A stretch of 64,000 nt of DNA from Porphyromonas sp. oral taxon 275 (GTDB lineage: Bacteria > Bacteroidota > Bacteroidia > Bacteroidales > Porphyromonadaceae), in NCBI RefSeq assembly GCF_018127745.1, contig NZ_CP072333.1, positions 1,302,001-1,366,000 of the forward strand, read 5' to 3'. Below are positions 9,423 through 18,509 of the stretch, piece by piece (positions within the stretch are counted from its first letter, which is position 1; every line of letters starts with the position of its first letter). The notes under the pieces were generated by a model that was not told the DNA's origin, did not search any database, and saw nothing but the letters and a program-made list of their open reading frames with translations. A program made the position numbers and the translations under genes.

Positions 9423-11663
9423 CTATTGCTGGCCGACCTCGCGCACCTGCTTGACGCCCGAGGCCGATCGTATCTTCTTGATGAGGATAGTGAGCGCCTC
9501 GCGACGCTCGTAGTAGAGGACGAAGGTGCCGTGGAAGAGGCCGTCCTCTGAGTGGATGGAGTAGCTGCGGAGCTTGATCCCTGCCTCCTTGCGGATGAGC
9601 GAGGTGATGTTGGTCGCTATGGCCAGCTCGTCGCGCCCGATGACCTCGAGGCTCGCCAGCTGGCTGTACCCCTCGTCGCCATTCCAGCGCGCGGCGATGA
9701 TCTTGTGCGGCGAGTGGGCGAACATATCGGGTGCGTTGGGGCAGCTGGTGCGGTGCACCTTGATGCCGCGACTCGTCACCAGGCCGAAGACCTCGTCCCC
9801 GAAGAGCGGGTGGCAGCACTGCGCCAGGCTGTAGGCCACCCCCGAGAGGCCGCGGTCGAGGATCAGCATCTCCTTGCTCGAGAGAGGCTGGTCAGCCTCC
9901 TGTGGCTCCGTGTAGACGAAGGCCTCAGCTGAGCGCGCAGCGCCGATCGTGGGGCTAGCCTCGAACTGGGCGACCTGCGTCAGCTCCTGCTCGTAGAGGC
10001 CAAGGATCTCCGCCGTGTCGATCCGCTCGTGCGTCAGGTCACGGTAGAAGTCGGAGAGCGTCTTGTAGCCCTTGCGCTGCGTGATGCGGATGAAGGCCGC
10101 TTCGTCGAAGGGTAGCTTGCGGTTCTTGATCCTGCGGCGTATCATCTCCTTCGCCAGCGCGATGCCCGACTCCTCCTCGGCGCGCAGCAGCTGGCGGATC
10201 TTGGCCTTGGCCTTGGGGCTGACGACGATGGACAGCCAGCCTGGCTTGGGACTCTGCTGCGGGGCGGTGAGCACCTCGACGCTGTCGCCATTGTTCAGCA
10301 CGTGGCGCAGCGAGGCGTTCTTACCGTTGACCTTACCCGAGATGGCCTTAGCGCCCACACGGCTGTGGATGGCAAAGGCAAAGTCCAGAAGGGTCGCCCC
10401 TAGCGGGAGCTTGAGGATCTCGCCCATGGGGGTGAAGACATAGATCTCCTGCGCCTTGAGCGTCAGCAGCGAGGCCTCCAGCGTCTGGCGCTTCTCCTCC
10501 TCGTGCTCGGAGGTCTTGACCGCCTCGAGGGCCTCACGGACGGAGGCGAGGAATTCGTCCAGCCCGTTCTCACTCTTGATCCCCTTGTAGCGCCAGTGTG
10601 CCGCCACGCCCTGCTCGGCGATGGCATCCATGCGGCGCGTACGTATCTGCACCTCTACCCACTTGTTCTCAGGGCCCATGACCGTGGTGTGCAGGCTCTC
10701 GTAGCCGTTGCTCTTGGGGATGGAGATCCAGTCCTTGAGACGCTCGGGATTGGGGCGGTACATGTCGGTGATGATGGAGTAGACCTGCCAGCAGGCACTG
10801 CGCTCGCGCTCGGCCGGCACGTCGAGGATGACGCGTATGGCGAAGAGGTCATAGATGTCCTCGAAGTTCTGCTTGCGTAGCTTGTTGCTGATGGAGCTGA
10901 CGCTCTTGACGCGTCCCTTCATCTCGAAGGGCACGCTGAGCTCACGCTCCAGCTGCGCCCGCACGGGGGCGATGAAGGAGGCGATATAGGCGTCGCGGGC
11001 GTGCTTGGTCTCGCCGAGCTTGCGGGTGATGAAGCCGTAGGTCTTGGGCTGGAGGTACTTGAGGCAAAGGTCCTCCATCTCGCCCTTGATGGTGTAGAGT
11101 CCTAGGCGGTGGGCGATCGGGGCGTAGAGGAAGGAGGTCTCACGCGCCAGCTCCTGCTGGTCGGCCTCGCGGAACATCGAGCGGGCATGCCTCAGCAGAT
11201 ACAGCCGATCGGCTATGATCAGCAGCACGACGCGTATGTCCTCGGCCATGGAGATCAAGAGGCGATGGAAGTTCTCCGAGCTGATGGACTCACGCCGCGT
11301 GTAGAGCTCGGCCGTGCGCGCCAGCAGCTGCAGGAGGCGTACCTCCTCGGCTCCCAGCTCGCGCCCCAGCTCCTCGAGGCTCAGGGTACCGCCCTGCACG
11401 GGGCGATAGAGCAGCACCGCCAGAGCGCAGTGATGATCCAGTCCCAGCTCGCCGAGGACGAGCAGTGCCACCTCCAGATGCTGGACCAAGCCAGGGATGC
11501 TGTGCGTCCCCTCTTGACTGGACTCGAAGCAGCCCGCCTCCTGCGCCGCGCGCAGCCAGAGATAGACACGACGTATTTGCTCGGGGCTCAGCTGAGCATG
11601 CAGCTGCCCGAGGAGCTGGCGGCTACAGCGCCAGAGTGCTTGCACTTCGTGGGGTCTAAACAT
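9423..11663 (-). CDS. relA: RelA/SpoT-homologue (p)ppGpp synthetase with a degenerate hydrolase domain
   Basis: A 746-residue long RSH protein. Domain order: pseudo-hydrolase HD domain (~50-190), synthetase domain (~230-360), TGS domain (~395-460, IYVFTPMGEILKLPLGAT) and C-terminal ACT domain (~670-746). Synthetase motifs are intact: GRVKSVSSISNKL, IPKSNGYESLHTTV and VEVQIRTRRMDAIAEQG. In the HD domain the conserved HDxxED is replaced by YRPVQG (residues 86-91); the first His (H62) and the late Asp (ADR, D152) remain. Hydrolysis of ppGpp is therefore unlikely. The charge motif is RLKD (308-311), the RxKD form typical of bifunctional Rel/SpoT enzymes, not the ExDD of E. coli RelA. It precedes fbp by 40 bp and starts at a weak TACCTTTA promoter. 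Confidence 0.92.
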   Translation of the reverse strand: MFRPHEVQALWRCSRQLLGQLHAQLSPEQIRRVYLWLRAAQEAGCFESSQEGTHSIPGLVQHLEVALLVLGELGLDHHCALAVLLYRPVQGGTLSLEELGRELGAEEVRLLQLLARTAELYTRRESISSENFHRLLISMAEDIRVVLLIIADRLYLLRHARSMFREADQQELARETSFLYAPIAHRLGLYTIKGEMEDLCLKYLQPKTYGFITRKLGETKHARDAYIASFIAPVRAQLERELSVPFEMKGRVKSVSSISNKLRKQNFEDIYDLFAIRVILDVPAERERSACWQVYSIITDMYRPNPERLKDWISIPKSNGYESLHTTVMGPENKWVEVQIRTRRMDAIAEQGVAAHWRYKGIKSENGLDEFLASVREALEAVKTSEHEEEKRQTLEASLLTLKAQEIYVFTPMGEILKLPLGATLLDFAFAIHSRVGAKAISGKVNGKNASLRHVLNNGDSVEVLTAPQQSPKPGWLSIVVSPKAKAKIRQLLRAEEESGIALAKEMIRRRIKNRKLPFDEAAFIRITQRKGYKTLSDFYRDLTHERIDTAEILGLYEQELTQVAQFEASPTIGAARSAEAFVYTEPQEADQPLSSKEMLILDRGLSGVAYSLAQCCHPLFGDEVFGLVTSRGIKVHRTSCPNAPDMFAHSPHKIIAARWNGDEGYSQLASLEVIGRDELAIATNITSLIRKEAGIKLRSYSIHSEDGLFHGTFVLYYERREALTILIKKIRSASGVKQVREVGQQ

Positions 11664-11701
11664 CGGACAAGTAGTGGTCTAAGGGTGACTAGTAGCTGCA
11701 A

Positions 11702-11732
11702 TAAAGGTACGAAAAGACCTCCGTCAATCCAA
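11702..11732 (-). promoter_or_regulatory. Probable relA promoter
   Basis: On the minus strand TTG (11730-11732) is followed after 20 bp by TACCTTTA (11702-11709), one base off TAnnTTTG. This would give a leader of about 30 nt. Confidence 0.5.
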
Positions 11733-11902
11733 TAGACGGCGTCTACCGACCCTTTGCCCTCGTCTACTCCTCGCCCGCAGCTGCGGCCATCGCTAAGCGA
11801 AGCGAAGCGCGCCATCCACCTCGACCGAAGGCCTTACGCTGGGGGACTTAGCTCGTCCCCCTCAGCCTCTTAGCCCGCCGCACAGAGGCTCGTGACGAAG
11901 CC

Positions 11903-12276
11903 TTATAAGGCAGTCAGCGAGCCTACATCATAGGCTTGGCGAGCGAAGATCATAGACTTCCCGAGCAAAGTAATAGTATTGCTTGGGATTTATTATATAA
12001 CTTCTCGGGAAATATTATATTACTTTCTGCGAAATATTATATAACTTTTCTCCAAATATTATATAACTTTTCCCGAATTATTATATTACTTTTCCCGAGA
12101 ACTTATATAAGAATGCTGGAGAAGTAATATAAGAAAGCGCAAGAAGTATTATTACTTCGCTCGCTCAGCTTAGGAGAAAAGCTCGCCCTACCTTATATAT
12201 AGCCTTGCCCGCCCCGATAGCTAAGCTCGGCCTACCTTATATATAGGGCTGCTCTACCTTATATATAAGGCGCGCG
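11903..12276. repeat. 22-bp-period array H, about 17 units, AT-rich core
   Basis: Related segments recur at exactly 22-bp steps: 11903, 11925, 11947, 11969, 11991, 12013, 12035, 12057, 12079, 12101, 12123, 12145, 12167, 12189, 12211, 12233, 12255. Units at 11991-12079 each begin TATTATATAA or TATTATATTA followed by CTTTTC-like sequence. Units at 12189, 12233 and 12255 begin TACCTTATATATA. Units at 11925 and 11947 share ATCATAG-CTT-CGAGC. The unit at 12123 (AGTAATATAAGAA) matches AT-type units of the array at 24014. Units have diverged, but the register holds throughout; no unique spacers separate them. Confidence 0.8.
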
Positions 12277-12343
12277 CGAGGGAGCTGTCGGGGCGGGGGG
12301 AGTAGCTGGCCAAGGCCGTACGGCGCGGCTCGGCATATTGGCT

Positions 12344-12351
12344 TATCTTTG
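12344..12351 (+). promoter_or_regulatory. -7 box of the DPP III gene
   Basis: TATCTTTG, an exact TAnnTTTG match, lies 76 bp upstream of the chosen ATG (12428) and 68 bp after the last unit of array H. It shows that in-frame codons upstream of 12428 are promoter and leader rather than protein. Confidence 0.65.
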
Positions 12352-12427
12352 CGTAACGCGGCCCTCAGACGGGCCTTATCCCTGCGCAGACGAGTGCGCT
12401 GGGAGACTACAAACATCAGCACAGACA

Positions 12428-15136
12428 ATGCATCATCCAGCACATGGGGCGAGCGTCACACGCTTCGCCGATATAGAGATCCTACGCTACACGATCCCAG
12501 GCTTCGAGGCGCTGCCTCTGGAGCGTAAGCTCTTCGTCTATCACCTTAGCCAGGCAGCTCTGGCGGGGCGGGACATCGCCTTCGATCAGAATGGACGTCA
12601 CGGCCTCCGCCTACGTGCCCTCCTGGAGGGCATCTACCGCCACTACAGCGGCGAGCGCACGACGGCCGACTTCCGCGCCCTAGAGGAATACCTCTTCCGC
12701 CTGTGGTTCTCCTCGGGCATACATCATCACTACGGCTCGGAGAAGTTCGAGCCGCACTTCAGCCGCAGCTTCCTCACAGAGGCACTGGACGAGGTGCAGG
12801 AGGAGACGGGACAGCTGCTGCGCTTCCGCGGCAAGGAGCTCACGGAGCTGCTGGACCTGATCTTCGACCCCACGATCGCCCCCAAGCGTACCGTGCAGAC
12901 GGGCGCCGAGGATCTGCTGGCGGCCTCATCGGCGAACTTCTACGCCCCGGGCATCAAGCAGGCCGAGGCCGAGCACTTCTATCGGGAGGCCTACGCTGAG
13001 CTCAGCGAACGCGAGGCCGCTGCACCACCTTCGCTCGGGCTCAATAGCCGCCTCTCTAGCACCGAGGACGGCCGCCTCTACGAGGAGGTCTACCGCGTCG
13101 GCGGGCTCTACGGCAGTGCCCTAGAGTGCATCTCGGGGCATCTGAAGAGTGCGCTGGCCTACTGCGAGAGCGAGGAGCAGCGACAGAGCATCCTGCATCT
13201 ACTGCAGTACTACAAGACGGGCGAGCTCTCCGCCTACAATGACTACTGCATCACGTGGGTCGCTGACACAGCGCCCCAGGTGGACTTCATCAACGGCTTC
13301 ACCGAGGTCTATACCGATCCGCTCGGCATGAAGGGAATGTGGGAGAGCCTCGTGCACATACGCCACGAGGAGGCGAGCAAGCGCACGGCGAAGATCTGCC
13401 AGGAGGCGGGATGGTTCGAGGCGCATGCGCCCATCGACCCGCGCTTCCGCAAGGAGTCCCCCCGCGGCGTCTCCGCCACCGTCGTCTCTGTGGCCATGCT
13501 CGCAGGGGACTCCTACCCCGCCACACCCATAGGGATCAATCTGCCCAATGCAGACTGGATACGTGCCGAATACGGCTCCAAGTCCGTGACCATAGAGAAC
13601 ATCCACAGCGCCTACGAGATCGCCTCGGAGCACAGCGGACTGACGGAGGCCTTCGTCCACGACGCTGAGACGCTGACGCTGCTGAAGCGCTACGAGGGCA
13701 CGACCGAGCAGCTGCACACCGACCTACACGAATGCCTCGGCCACGGCTCGGGGCGTCTGCTGGAGGGCGTCAGCCCCGAGGCACTCGGCGCCTACCACTC
13801 GACGCTGGAGGAGGCACGCGCGGATCTCTTCGCCCTCTACTACATGGCGGACGAGCACCTCATAGAGCTCGGCCTGCTGCCCGACGGGGAGGCCTACAAG
13901 GCTTGCTACTACCGCTACCTGCTCAATGGACTCATCACCCAGCTGGTGCGCATCCGCCCAGGACATCAGCTCGAGGAGGCCCACATGCGCAATCGCGCCC
14001 TTATCGCCCGCTACGTCCTAGAGCGCGGGGAGGCCCTCGGCGCCCTGAGCCTCGAGGGGCTCGAGCTCCGCATACACGACTATGCCGCCCTGCGCCCCAT
14101 CATCGCCGAGCTGCTGGCTGAGGTGCAGCGCATCAAGAGCGAGGGCGACCAGCCCGCAGGCCGTGCCCTTGTAGAGCGCTATGCCGTAGAGGTCGATCCA
14201 GAGATGCATGCCGAGATCCTCGAGCGCTACGCCCAGCTCAACATCGCCCCCTATAAGGGCTTCGTCAATCCCCGCCTCGAGCTCGTCTACGATGCCGAGG
14301 GCGGTATCAGCGACGTCCTGGCGCACTACGACGAGGGCTATGCTGAGCAGATGCTCCGCTACTCGGAGGAGTACAGCACCCTCACCGAGGACCCCGTCGG
14401 CGCCTACGAGCTGCAGCAGCCCGAGCCCTCTGACGCCACGCTCGCCCTAGCCAAGGAGCTGCGCGGGCAGCTGCGCCACGCCATGGACGGGCAGGTGGCC
14501 AGCTCGATGCGCAGCAAGGGGCTCTACTACGGGATCAACTTCGGCATCACGCTCGATCATATCCTGCGCCTCAGTGCCCGCCTACCTCAGGACGCCGCTC
14601 TAGCACGCTACATCCTCAGCCGCGACGTACGCGAGCTGAAGATCATCGGCCAGCTCATCTACCCCGTCGAGGCCCTCAGCTACGAGGAAGCCTCCACACT
14701 GGGACGGACGACCTTCGCCAATCCCGAGCTACGCGACTACCTCGCCAAGCACCTCTTCGACCGCCATCCCGAGGCACCCTACTGGGCGCTGGACTGGATC
14801 CTCACCCCACGCGCCCAGCGCTGGGAGGATCTGCTGCCACTGGGCTTCACGATCCTAGCGCGGCAGTTCAGCCGCGGCTTCACGATCAGCTCCGAGGCGC
14901 AGCGCCGCCTCCTGCTGCGGGAGACGCTGGAGCTACTCTCCGACGAAGAGCTCCCCTACCCCACGCCACTACAGCGTGCCGCCCTACTGATGCTCAAGCG
15001 CTGGGGACGCAGCGACGAGGCGCTCCGCACGCAGCTCCTTGCTTCGGAGGCCCTCGCCCGATGGGCTGAGAGCAGCTCGGCCGTGCAGCGCGAGTTCGCC
15101 GACGACCTACGCTTCGAGCTCGAGTCCTTCTCCTGA
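12428..15136 (+). CDS. Dipeptidyl peptidase III (family M49) with C-terminal helical-repeat extension
   Basis: A 902-residue zinc peptidase that removes dipeptides from the N-terminus of short peptides. The M49 motif HECLGH is at residues 434-439 and the second metal motif EEARAD at 461-466, giving ligands H434, H439 and E462. There is no signal peptide, so it should act in the cytosol on imported peptides, a main carbon and energy source in asaccharolytic Porphyromonas. After the catalytic part (~1-675) there is a ~225-residue helical tail (for example SRDVRELKIIGQLIYPVEAL and HPEAPYWALDWIL) that resembles AlkD-like/HEAT repeats; I recall a similar extension in the P. gingivalis enzyme. Start ATG 12428 was chosen because the -7 box lies at 12344. 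The sialidase gene follows 35 bp downstream. Confidence 0.92.
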   Translation: MHHPAHGASVTRFADIEILRYTIPGFEALPLERKLFVYHLSQAALAGRDIAFDQNGRHGLRLRALLEGIYRHYSGERTTADFRALEEYLFRLWFSSGIHHHYGSEKFEPHFSRSFLTEALDEVQEETGQLLRFRGKELTELLDLIFDPTIAPKRTVQTGAEDLLAASSANFYAPGIKQAEAEHFYREAYAELSEREAAAPPSLGLNSRLSSTEDGRLYEEVYRVGGLYGSALECISGHLKSALAYCESEEQRQSILHLLQYYKTGELSAYNDYCITWVADTAPQVDFINGFTEVYTDPLGMKGMWESLVHIRHEEASKRTAKICQEAGWFEAHAPIDPRFRKESPRGVSATVVSVAMLAGDSYPATPIGINLPNADWIRAEYGSKSVTIENIHSAYEIASEHSGLTEAFVHDAETLTLLKRYEGTTEQLHTDLHECLGHGSGRLLEGVSPEALGAYHSTLEEARADLFALYYMADEHLIELGLLPDGEAYKACYYRYLLNGLITQLVRIRPGHQLEEAHMRNRALIARYVLERGEALGALSLEGLELRIHDYAALRPIIAELLAEVQRIKSEGDQPAGRALVERYAVEVDPEMHAEILERYAQLNIAPYKGFVNPRLELVYDAEGGISDVLAHYDEGYAEQMLRYSEEYSTLTEDPVGAYELQQPEPSDATLALAKELRGQLRHAMDGQVASSMRSKGLYYGINFGITLDHILRLSARLPQDAALARYILSRDVRELKIIGQLIYPVEALSYEEASTLGRTTFANPELRDYLAKHLFDRHPEAPYWALDWILTPRAQRWEDLLPLGFTILARQFSRGFTISSEAQRRLLLRETLELLSDEELPYPTPLQRAALLMLKRWGRSDEALRTQLLASEALARWAESSSAVQREFADDLRFELESFS

Positions 15137-15171
15137 GAACAGAATGCTAACACCACTATACCCATAGACAG

Positions 15172-17466
15172 ATGAAGTACACCAAGCAGCTTATCAGCCT
15201 GGCCCTAGGGAGCGCCCTCACCCTCCCTGTGGCCGCACAGATCCCGCACCGTAGCTATATCGAGCTCGATGGCTTCGGCGACCACCTCTCGGTGCCCGCG
15301 CATGCCGACTTCGACATCAGCCCTACGGACAGCTATACGATCTGTCTCTACCTCTCGGGCGACCGCACGATCACCTACGCCTCAGGCCAGCGACTCGTCT
15401 CCCGACGGGACACGCAGCTCAAGGAGGGAGACAAGAGCGGCTACGAACTGCTCGGGCTGAAGAACGTCGCCAAGGACTTCTTCGGCGTCTCCACCCCCGA
15501 CCAGACGGGCGGCTACGCCCACTCGCTGAATGCCTGGGCAGGCGATGCGCTCCTGCGGCGCGAGCTCCGCAGCTGGCACCACGTGGCCTGGGTCGTCGAC
15601 CGCAGCCAGAGGCGCATGCAGCTCTACATAGACGGGCAGCTGCAGCAGGTCGGTAGGGACAAGGACATAGAGGGGTGGTCGAGCGCCAACAGCCTCCCCG
15701 TGCTCCTAGGTGCGGGACGTGCTGCGGGCAAGGCGACGGCCTTCTTCGGCGGCAAGCTCGACAACATCCGCTTCTACAAGCGCGCCCTTAGCGCCGAGGA
15801 GATCAAGCGCGATGGACGCACCGAGCGTATCGCCGCACGCACCCCAGGGCTCGTGGCGGCCTTCGACTTCGACGGCTATCAGGCAGGGGCCAGTCAAATC
15901 ACCGACGCGACGGGACGCCATACGGCCGAGCTCATCGGCTTCGGCACGAAGGTCCAGCACCCCGAGGTGGCCAGCTACCGCGAGTACATGAATAACGCCT
16001 CCCTCGTAGGCCGTGGCAAGGATCAGCCGATTTTCAGCTTCAACCTCGGCCTAAGGAAGCCCCTGCCGCTCCACCAGCTGCAGCTCGACCTCACGGGGAC
16101 GACGGCGCTCAGCGACATTAAGCAGCTGAAGCTCTACGCCACGGATAACCTCGACCGCTTCGACCCACGAAGCCCGGGGCAGCTCCTTGCTGTAGGGACG
16201 GTCAAGGGCAATCCGTTCGTCTCCCTCACACCCGTAGGCCGCGGCGCACAGCTCACCAGCGGCACCAAGCTCTGGGTCGTAGCCGACATCTCAGACGAGG
16301 CCGGGGAGGGCCACGAGCTGCAGGTCAAGCTCCACGCCATCAGCCTCGGCGCGGGTCGGCAGCCCTTCGCCCCCGAGGCACTGGCCGCAGTGCACAGCTA
16401 CGGCATCGTCCTGCAGCGCAGCCTCATCTGGGCGCCAGGGGAGAACCACTCCGCTCACTACCGCATCCCAGGCATCATCCGCCTCAACGATGGCACCCTC
16501 GTGGCGAGCATCGACAAGCGTAAGAACAGCGAGTACGACCTGCCCGAGGATATCGACATCGAGGTCAAGCACAGCCACGACGGTGGCAAGACCTGGAGTG
16601 CCCCCACGACGGTAGCTAAGGGGCGCCCCGAGCAGGGCTTCGGCGACGCCGCTATGGCTACCGATGGCAAGAATATCTACATGGTCATGGTCAGCGGCTC
16701 GGGACTGTGGAACTACCCTAGCCAGGCCTCCAAGCCCCTACAGATGTACGCCACCAAGAGCACGGACGGCGGCCGCAGCTGGGAGCCCGTGCGTGAGATC
16801 TCCAGCGAGGTCTACACCGACCGCTTCCCCTATGGCGGCTTCTTCGGCTCGGGCAATGGGATCATCACCAGCAAGGGCCGCATCATGTTCGTCGCCGCTA
16901 TGCGCATGGGCGCCAACTGGGGCGGGCAGATGGACAACGTGCTCGTCTACTCCGACGACCAGGGCAAGAGCTGGCATAGCTCACCCATCGTACGTAGCAA
17001 CGGTGACGAGGCTAAGGTTATCGAGCTCTCCGACGGATCGCTCCTCGTCTCGAGCCGCAACCGCGCAGGCGGAGCCAACGAACGCACCTTCGTCCGCTCT
17101 CGCGACGGCGGCCTCACCTGGACGGCACCTGCCACCTGGCCCGAGCTGAAGGGCAATTCCTGCAACGCCGCCCTCACGCGCTACGCCCCCGTAGGCACCA
17201 GCAAGGACAGCCATCTGCTGCTGCACACCCTACCCACCAGCCCCACGCGTGACCACCTGCGCATCTTCCTCAGCGAGGACGAAGGCAAGACCTGGGGCTA
17301 CTCGCGCGAGCTCTGCCGCGGTGAGGCCGTCTACAGCGAGGTCGTCATCCTCGAGGACGGCACCCTCGGCATCATCAGCGAGGAGAACGATCGCCCCGGC
17401 TTCGACATCTACTTCACCCGCGTCTCCCTCGACTGGATCCGCAAGGGGACGAAGCACCAGCGCTAG
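15172..17466 (+). CDS. Secreted sialidase (GH33) with N-terminal LamG-like domain
   Basis: A 764-residue exported neuraminidase that releases terminal sialic acid from host glycans. Signal peptide MKYTKQLISLALGSALTLP...AAQ (~1-23, type I). A concanavalin/LamG-like lectin fold spans ~30-225 (RRELRSWHHVAWVVDRSQ, KLDNIRFYKRALS). A beta-rich linker leads to the six-bladed catalytic propeller from ~425. The arginine-triad marker is YRIPGI (R431), and five Asp-boxes are seen: SHDGGKTW, STDGGRSW, SDDQGKSW, SRDGGLTW and SEDEGKTW. Architecture and length match the main P. gingivalis sialidase. There is no T9SS tail, so periplasmic or outer-membrane location is expected. It closes the DPP III transcription unit, with a hairpin at 17495-17527. 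Confidence 0.93.
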   Translation: MKYTKQLISLALGSALTLPVAAQIPHRSYIELDGFGDHLSVPAHADFDISPTDSYTICLYLSGDRTITYASGQRLVSRRDTQLKEGDKSGYELLGLKNVAKDFFGVSTPDQTGGYAHSLNAWAGDALLRRELRSWHHVAWVVDRSQRRMQLYIDGQLQQVGRDKDIEGWSSANSLPVLLGAGRAAGKATAFFGGKLDNIRFYKRALSAEEIKRDGRTERIAARTPGLVAAFDFDGYQAGASQITDATGRHTAELIGFGTKVQHPEVASYREYMNNASLVGRGKDQPIFSFNLGLRKPLPLHQLQLDLTGTTALSDIKQLKLYATDNLDRFDPRSPGQLLAVGTVKGNPFVSLTPVGRGAQLTSGTKLWVVADISDEAGEGHELQVKLHAISLGAGRQPFAPEALAAVHSYGIVLQRSLIWAPGENHSAHYRIPGIIRLNDGTLVASIDKRKNSEYDLPEDIDIEVKHSHDGGKTWSAPTTVAKGRPEQGFGDAAMATDGKNIYMVMVSGSGLWNYPSQASKPLQMYATKSTDGGRSWEPVREISSEVYTDRFPYGGFFGSGNGIITSKGRIMFVAAMRMGANWGGQMDNVLVYSDDQGKSWHSSPIVRSNGDEAKVIELSDGSLLVSSRNRAGGANERTFVRSRDGGLTWTAPATWPELKGNSCNAALTRYAPVGTSKDSHLLLHTLPTSPTRDHLRIFLSEDEGKTWGYSRELCRGEAVYSEVVILEDGTLGIISEENDRPGFDIYFTRVSLDWIRKGTKHQR

Positions 17467-17494
17467 CCCTCCTCCACTACGCTTCCCTCTAAGG

Positions 17495-17527
17495 AGGCGC
17501 GCCGTGCATCACTTGCACGGCGCGCCT
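17495..17527 (+). terminator. Terminator after the sialidase gene
   Basis: AGGCGCGCCGTGC (17495-17507) pairs perfectly with GCACGGCGCGCCT (17515-17527) around a 7-nt loop, followed by CTCCCTTTT. Confidence 0.8.
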
Positions 17528-17763
17528 CTCCCTTTTACCGACAAGTAAGCCTAGGACTCCTCGAAGCCTGACCTTACTTCTCGGCAACAGTCGTATCGCT
17601 TCCCTTGAGACTAGCGAAAGACAGCCACCACAGCTCTCCCTCGCCTAGCCCTCAAGCATCCACTCCAGCGCTCCAGCGGCTAGGGAGCTCCCTCCCCCGT
17701 ACCCCAAGCGAAGCACCTCCAGGGAGTACTGCGCTAGCTCCAAGGGCTCACGATCTAGCCCAA

Positions 17764-17806
17764 GCAAATAGCCCCAGCACCGAGACTCGGTACTGGGGCT
17801 ATTTGC
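17764..17806 (-). terminator. Terminator after the YceI gene
   Basis: A 21-bp near-perfect stem (17764-17784 with 17786-17806; GCAAATAGCCCCAG on one arm) lies 31 bp beyond the yceI stop on the minus strand. The stretch 17528-17763 between the two converging terminators holds nothing I can identify. Confidence 0.75.
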
Positions 17807-17837
17807 CTTAGTGTGCGGCCTCGGCCGCAGGGAGGGG

Positions 17838-18509
17838 CTAGAGCGTCTGAAGGACGAAGCTCAGCTCAATCTCGTCGTTGATGAACTTATCGCCGAGGCC
17901 GGTGAAGAAGCTCTTGGAGCCGTACTTCACGTTCCAGTCCGCACGGTTGATGCGGAAGGTCTGGCTGGTGAAGCTGTACTTGCCCGTAGCGGCGTCGCGC
18001 TGTATGGAGGCCACGGGGATGGTGATGTTCTTCGTCACATCCTTGAGCGTCAGGTTGCCCTTGAGCTCCTTGATGTCGGCGATCTTGAGCCCTTCGGCGG
18101 GGACGTCCGTCAGCTCGAACTTAGCCTCGGGGTACTTCGCAGCGTCGAAGAAATCCTCACCTTCGAGGTGTGCCTTCAGCTTGTCCCCACCGTCCTCGGC
18201 CTTGAGGTCCTCGACGATGATGCCGTCCATCTTGATGGTGACGTAGCCGCCGTGCAGCACATCATCCTTGATATCCAGCTGGCCCGCGCTGATGGGGAGC
18301 TTGCCGTAGTGCTCTCCGCCGGGCTTGAAGCCCTTCCAGGAGAGGGCCGAGGCCGTAGCGTCTACGGACAGAGCTTCAGCTGCTACATCGCTGACTGCAG
18401 CTGCTTCGCTAGCTGCTACACTGCCCTCGCCCTTGCTGCTACCAGAGCAGGAGGCAAGGCTAAGCCCTAGCGCAAAGATCCCGGCCAGGGCAATCGTCTG
18501 ATACTTCAT
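17838..18509 (-). CDS. YceI-family lipoprotein
   Basis: A 223-residue lipoprotein. The N-terminus MKYQTIALAGIFALGLSLASC has a lipobox LASC, so it should be anchored by a lipidated Cys (~21) after a Ser/Ala-rich linker (~22-55). The rest is a lipocalin-like YceI barrel (SALSWKGFKPGGEHYGKLPI, then GNLTLKDVTKNITIPV). YceI proteins bind isoprenoid-like amphiphiles in the periplasm; the ligand is unknown here. ATG 18509 was chosen over an in-frame upstream codon because it starts the signal peptide directly. Monocistronic; 22-bp array B lies 272 bp upstream. Confidence 0.88.
   Translation of the reverse strand: MKYQTIALAGIFALGLSLASCSGSSKGEGSVAASEAAAVSDVAAEALSVDATASALSWKGFKPGGEHYGKLPISAGQLDIKDDVLHGGYVTIKMDGIIVEDLKAEDGGDKLKAHLEGEDFFDAAKYPEAKFELTDVPAEGLKIADIKELKGNLTLKDVTKNITIPVASIQRDAATGKYSFTSQTFRINRADWNVKYGSKSFFTGLGDKFINDEIELSFVLQTL

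Larger units (their letters stand above)
11664..12427. other. Divergent intergenic region between relA and DPP III
   Basis: No gene is supported. It contains the relA promoter, a ~375-bp 22-bp-period array (11903-12276) and the DPP III -7 box. Its centre is strikingly AT-rich against the GC-rich surroundings. Confidence 0.7.
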
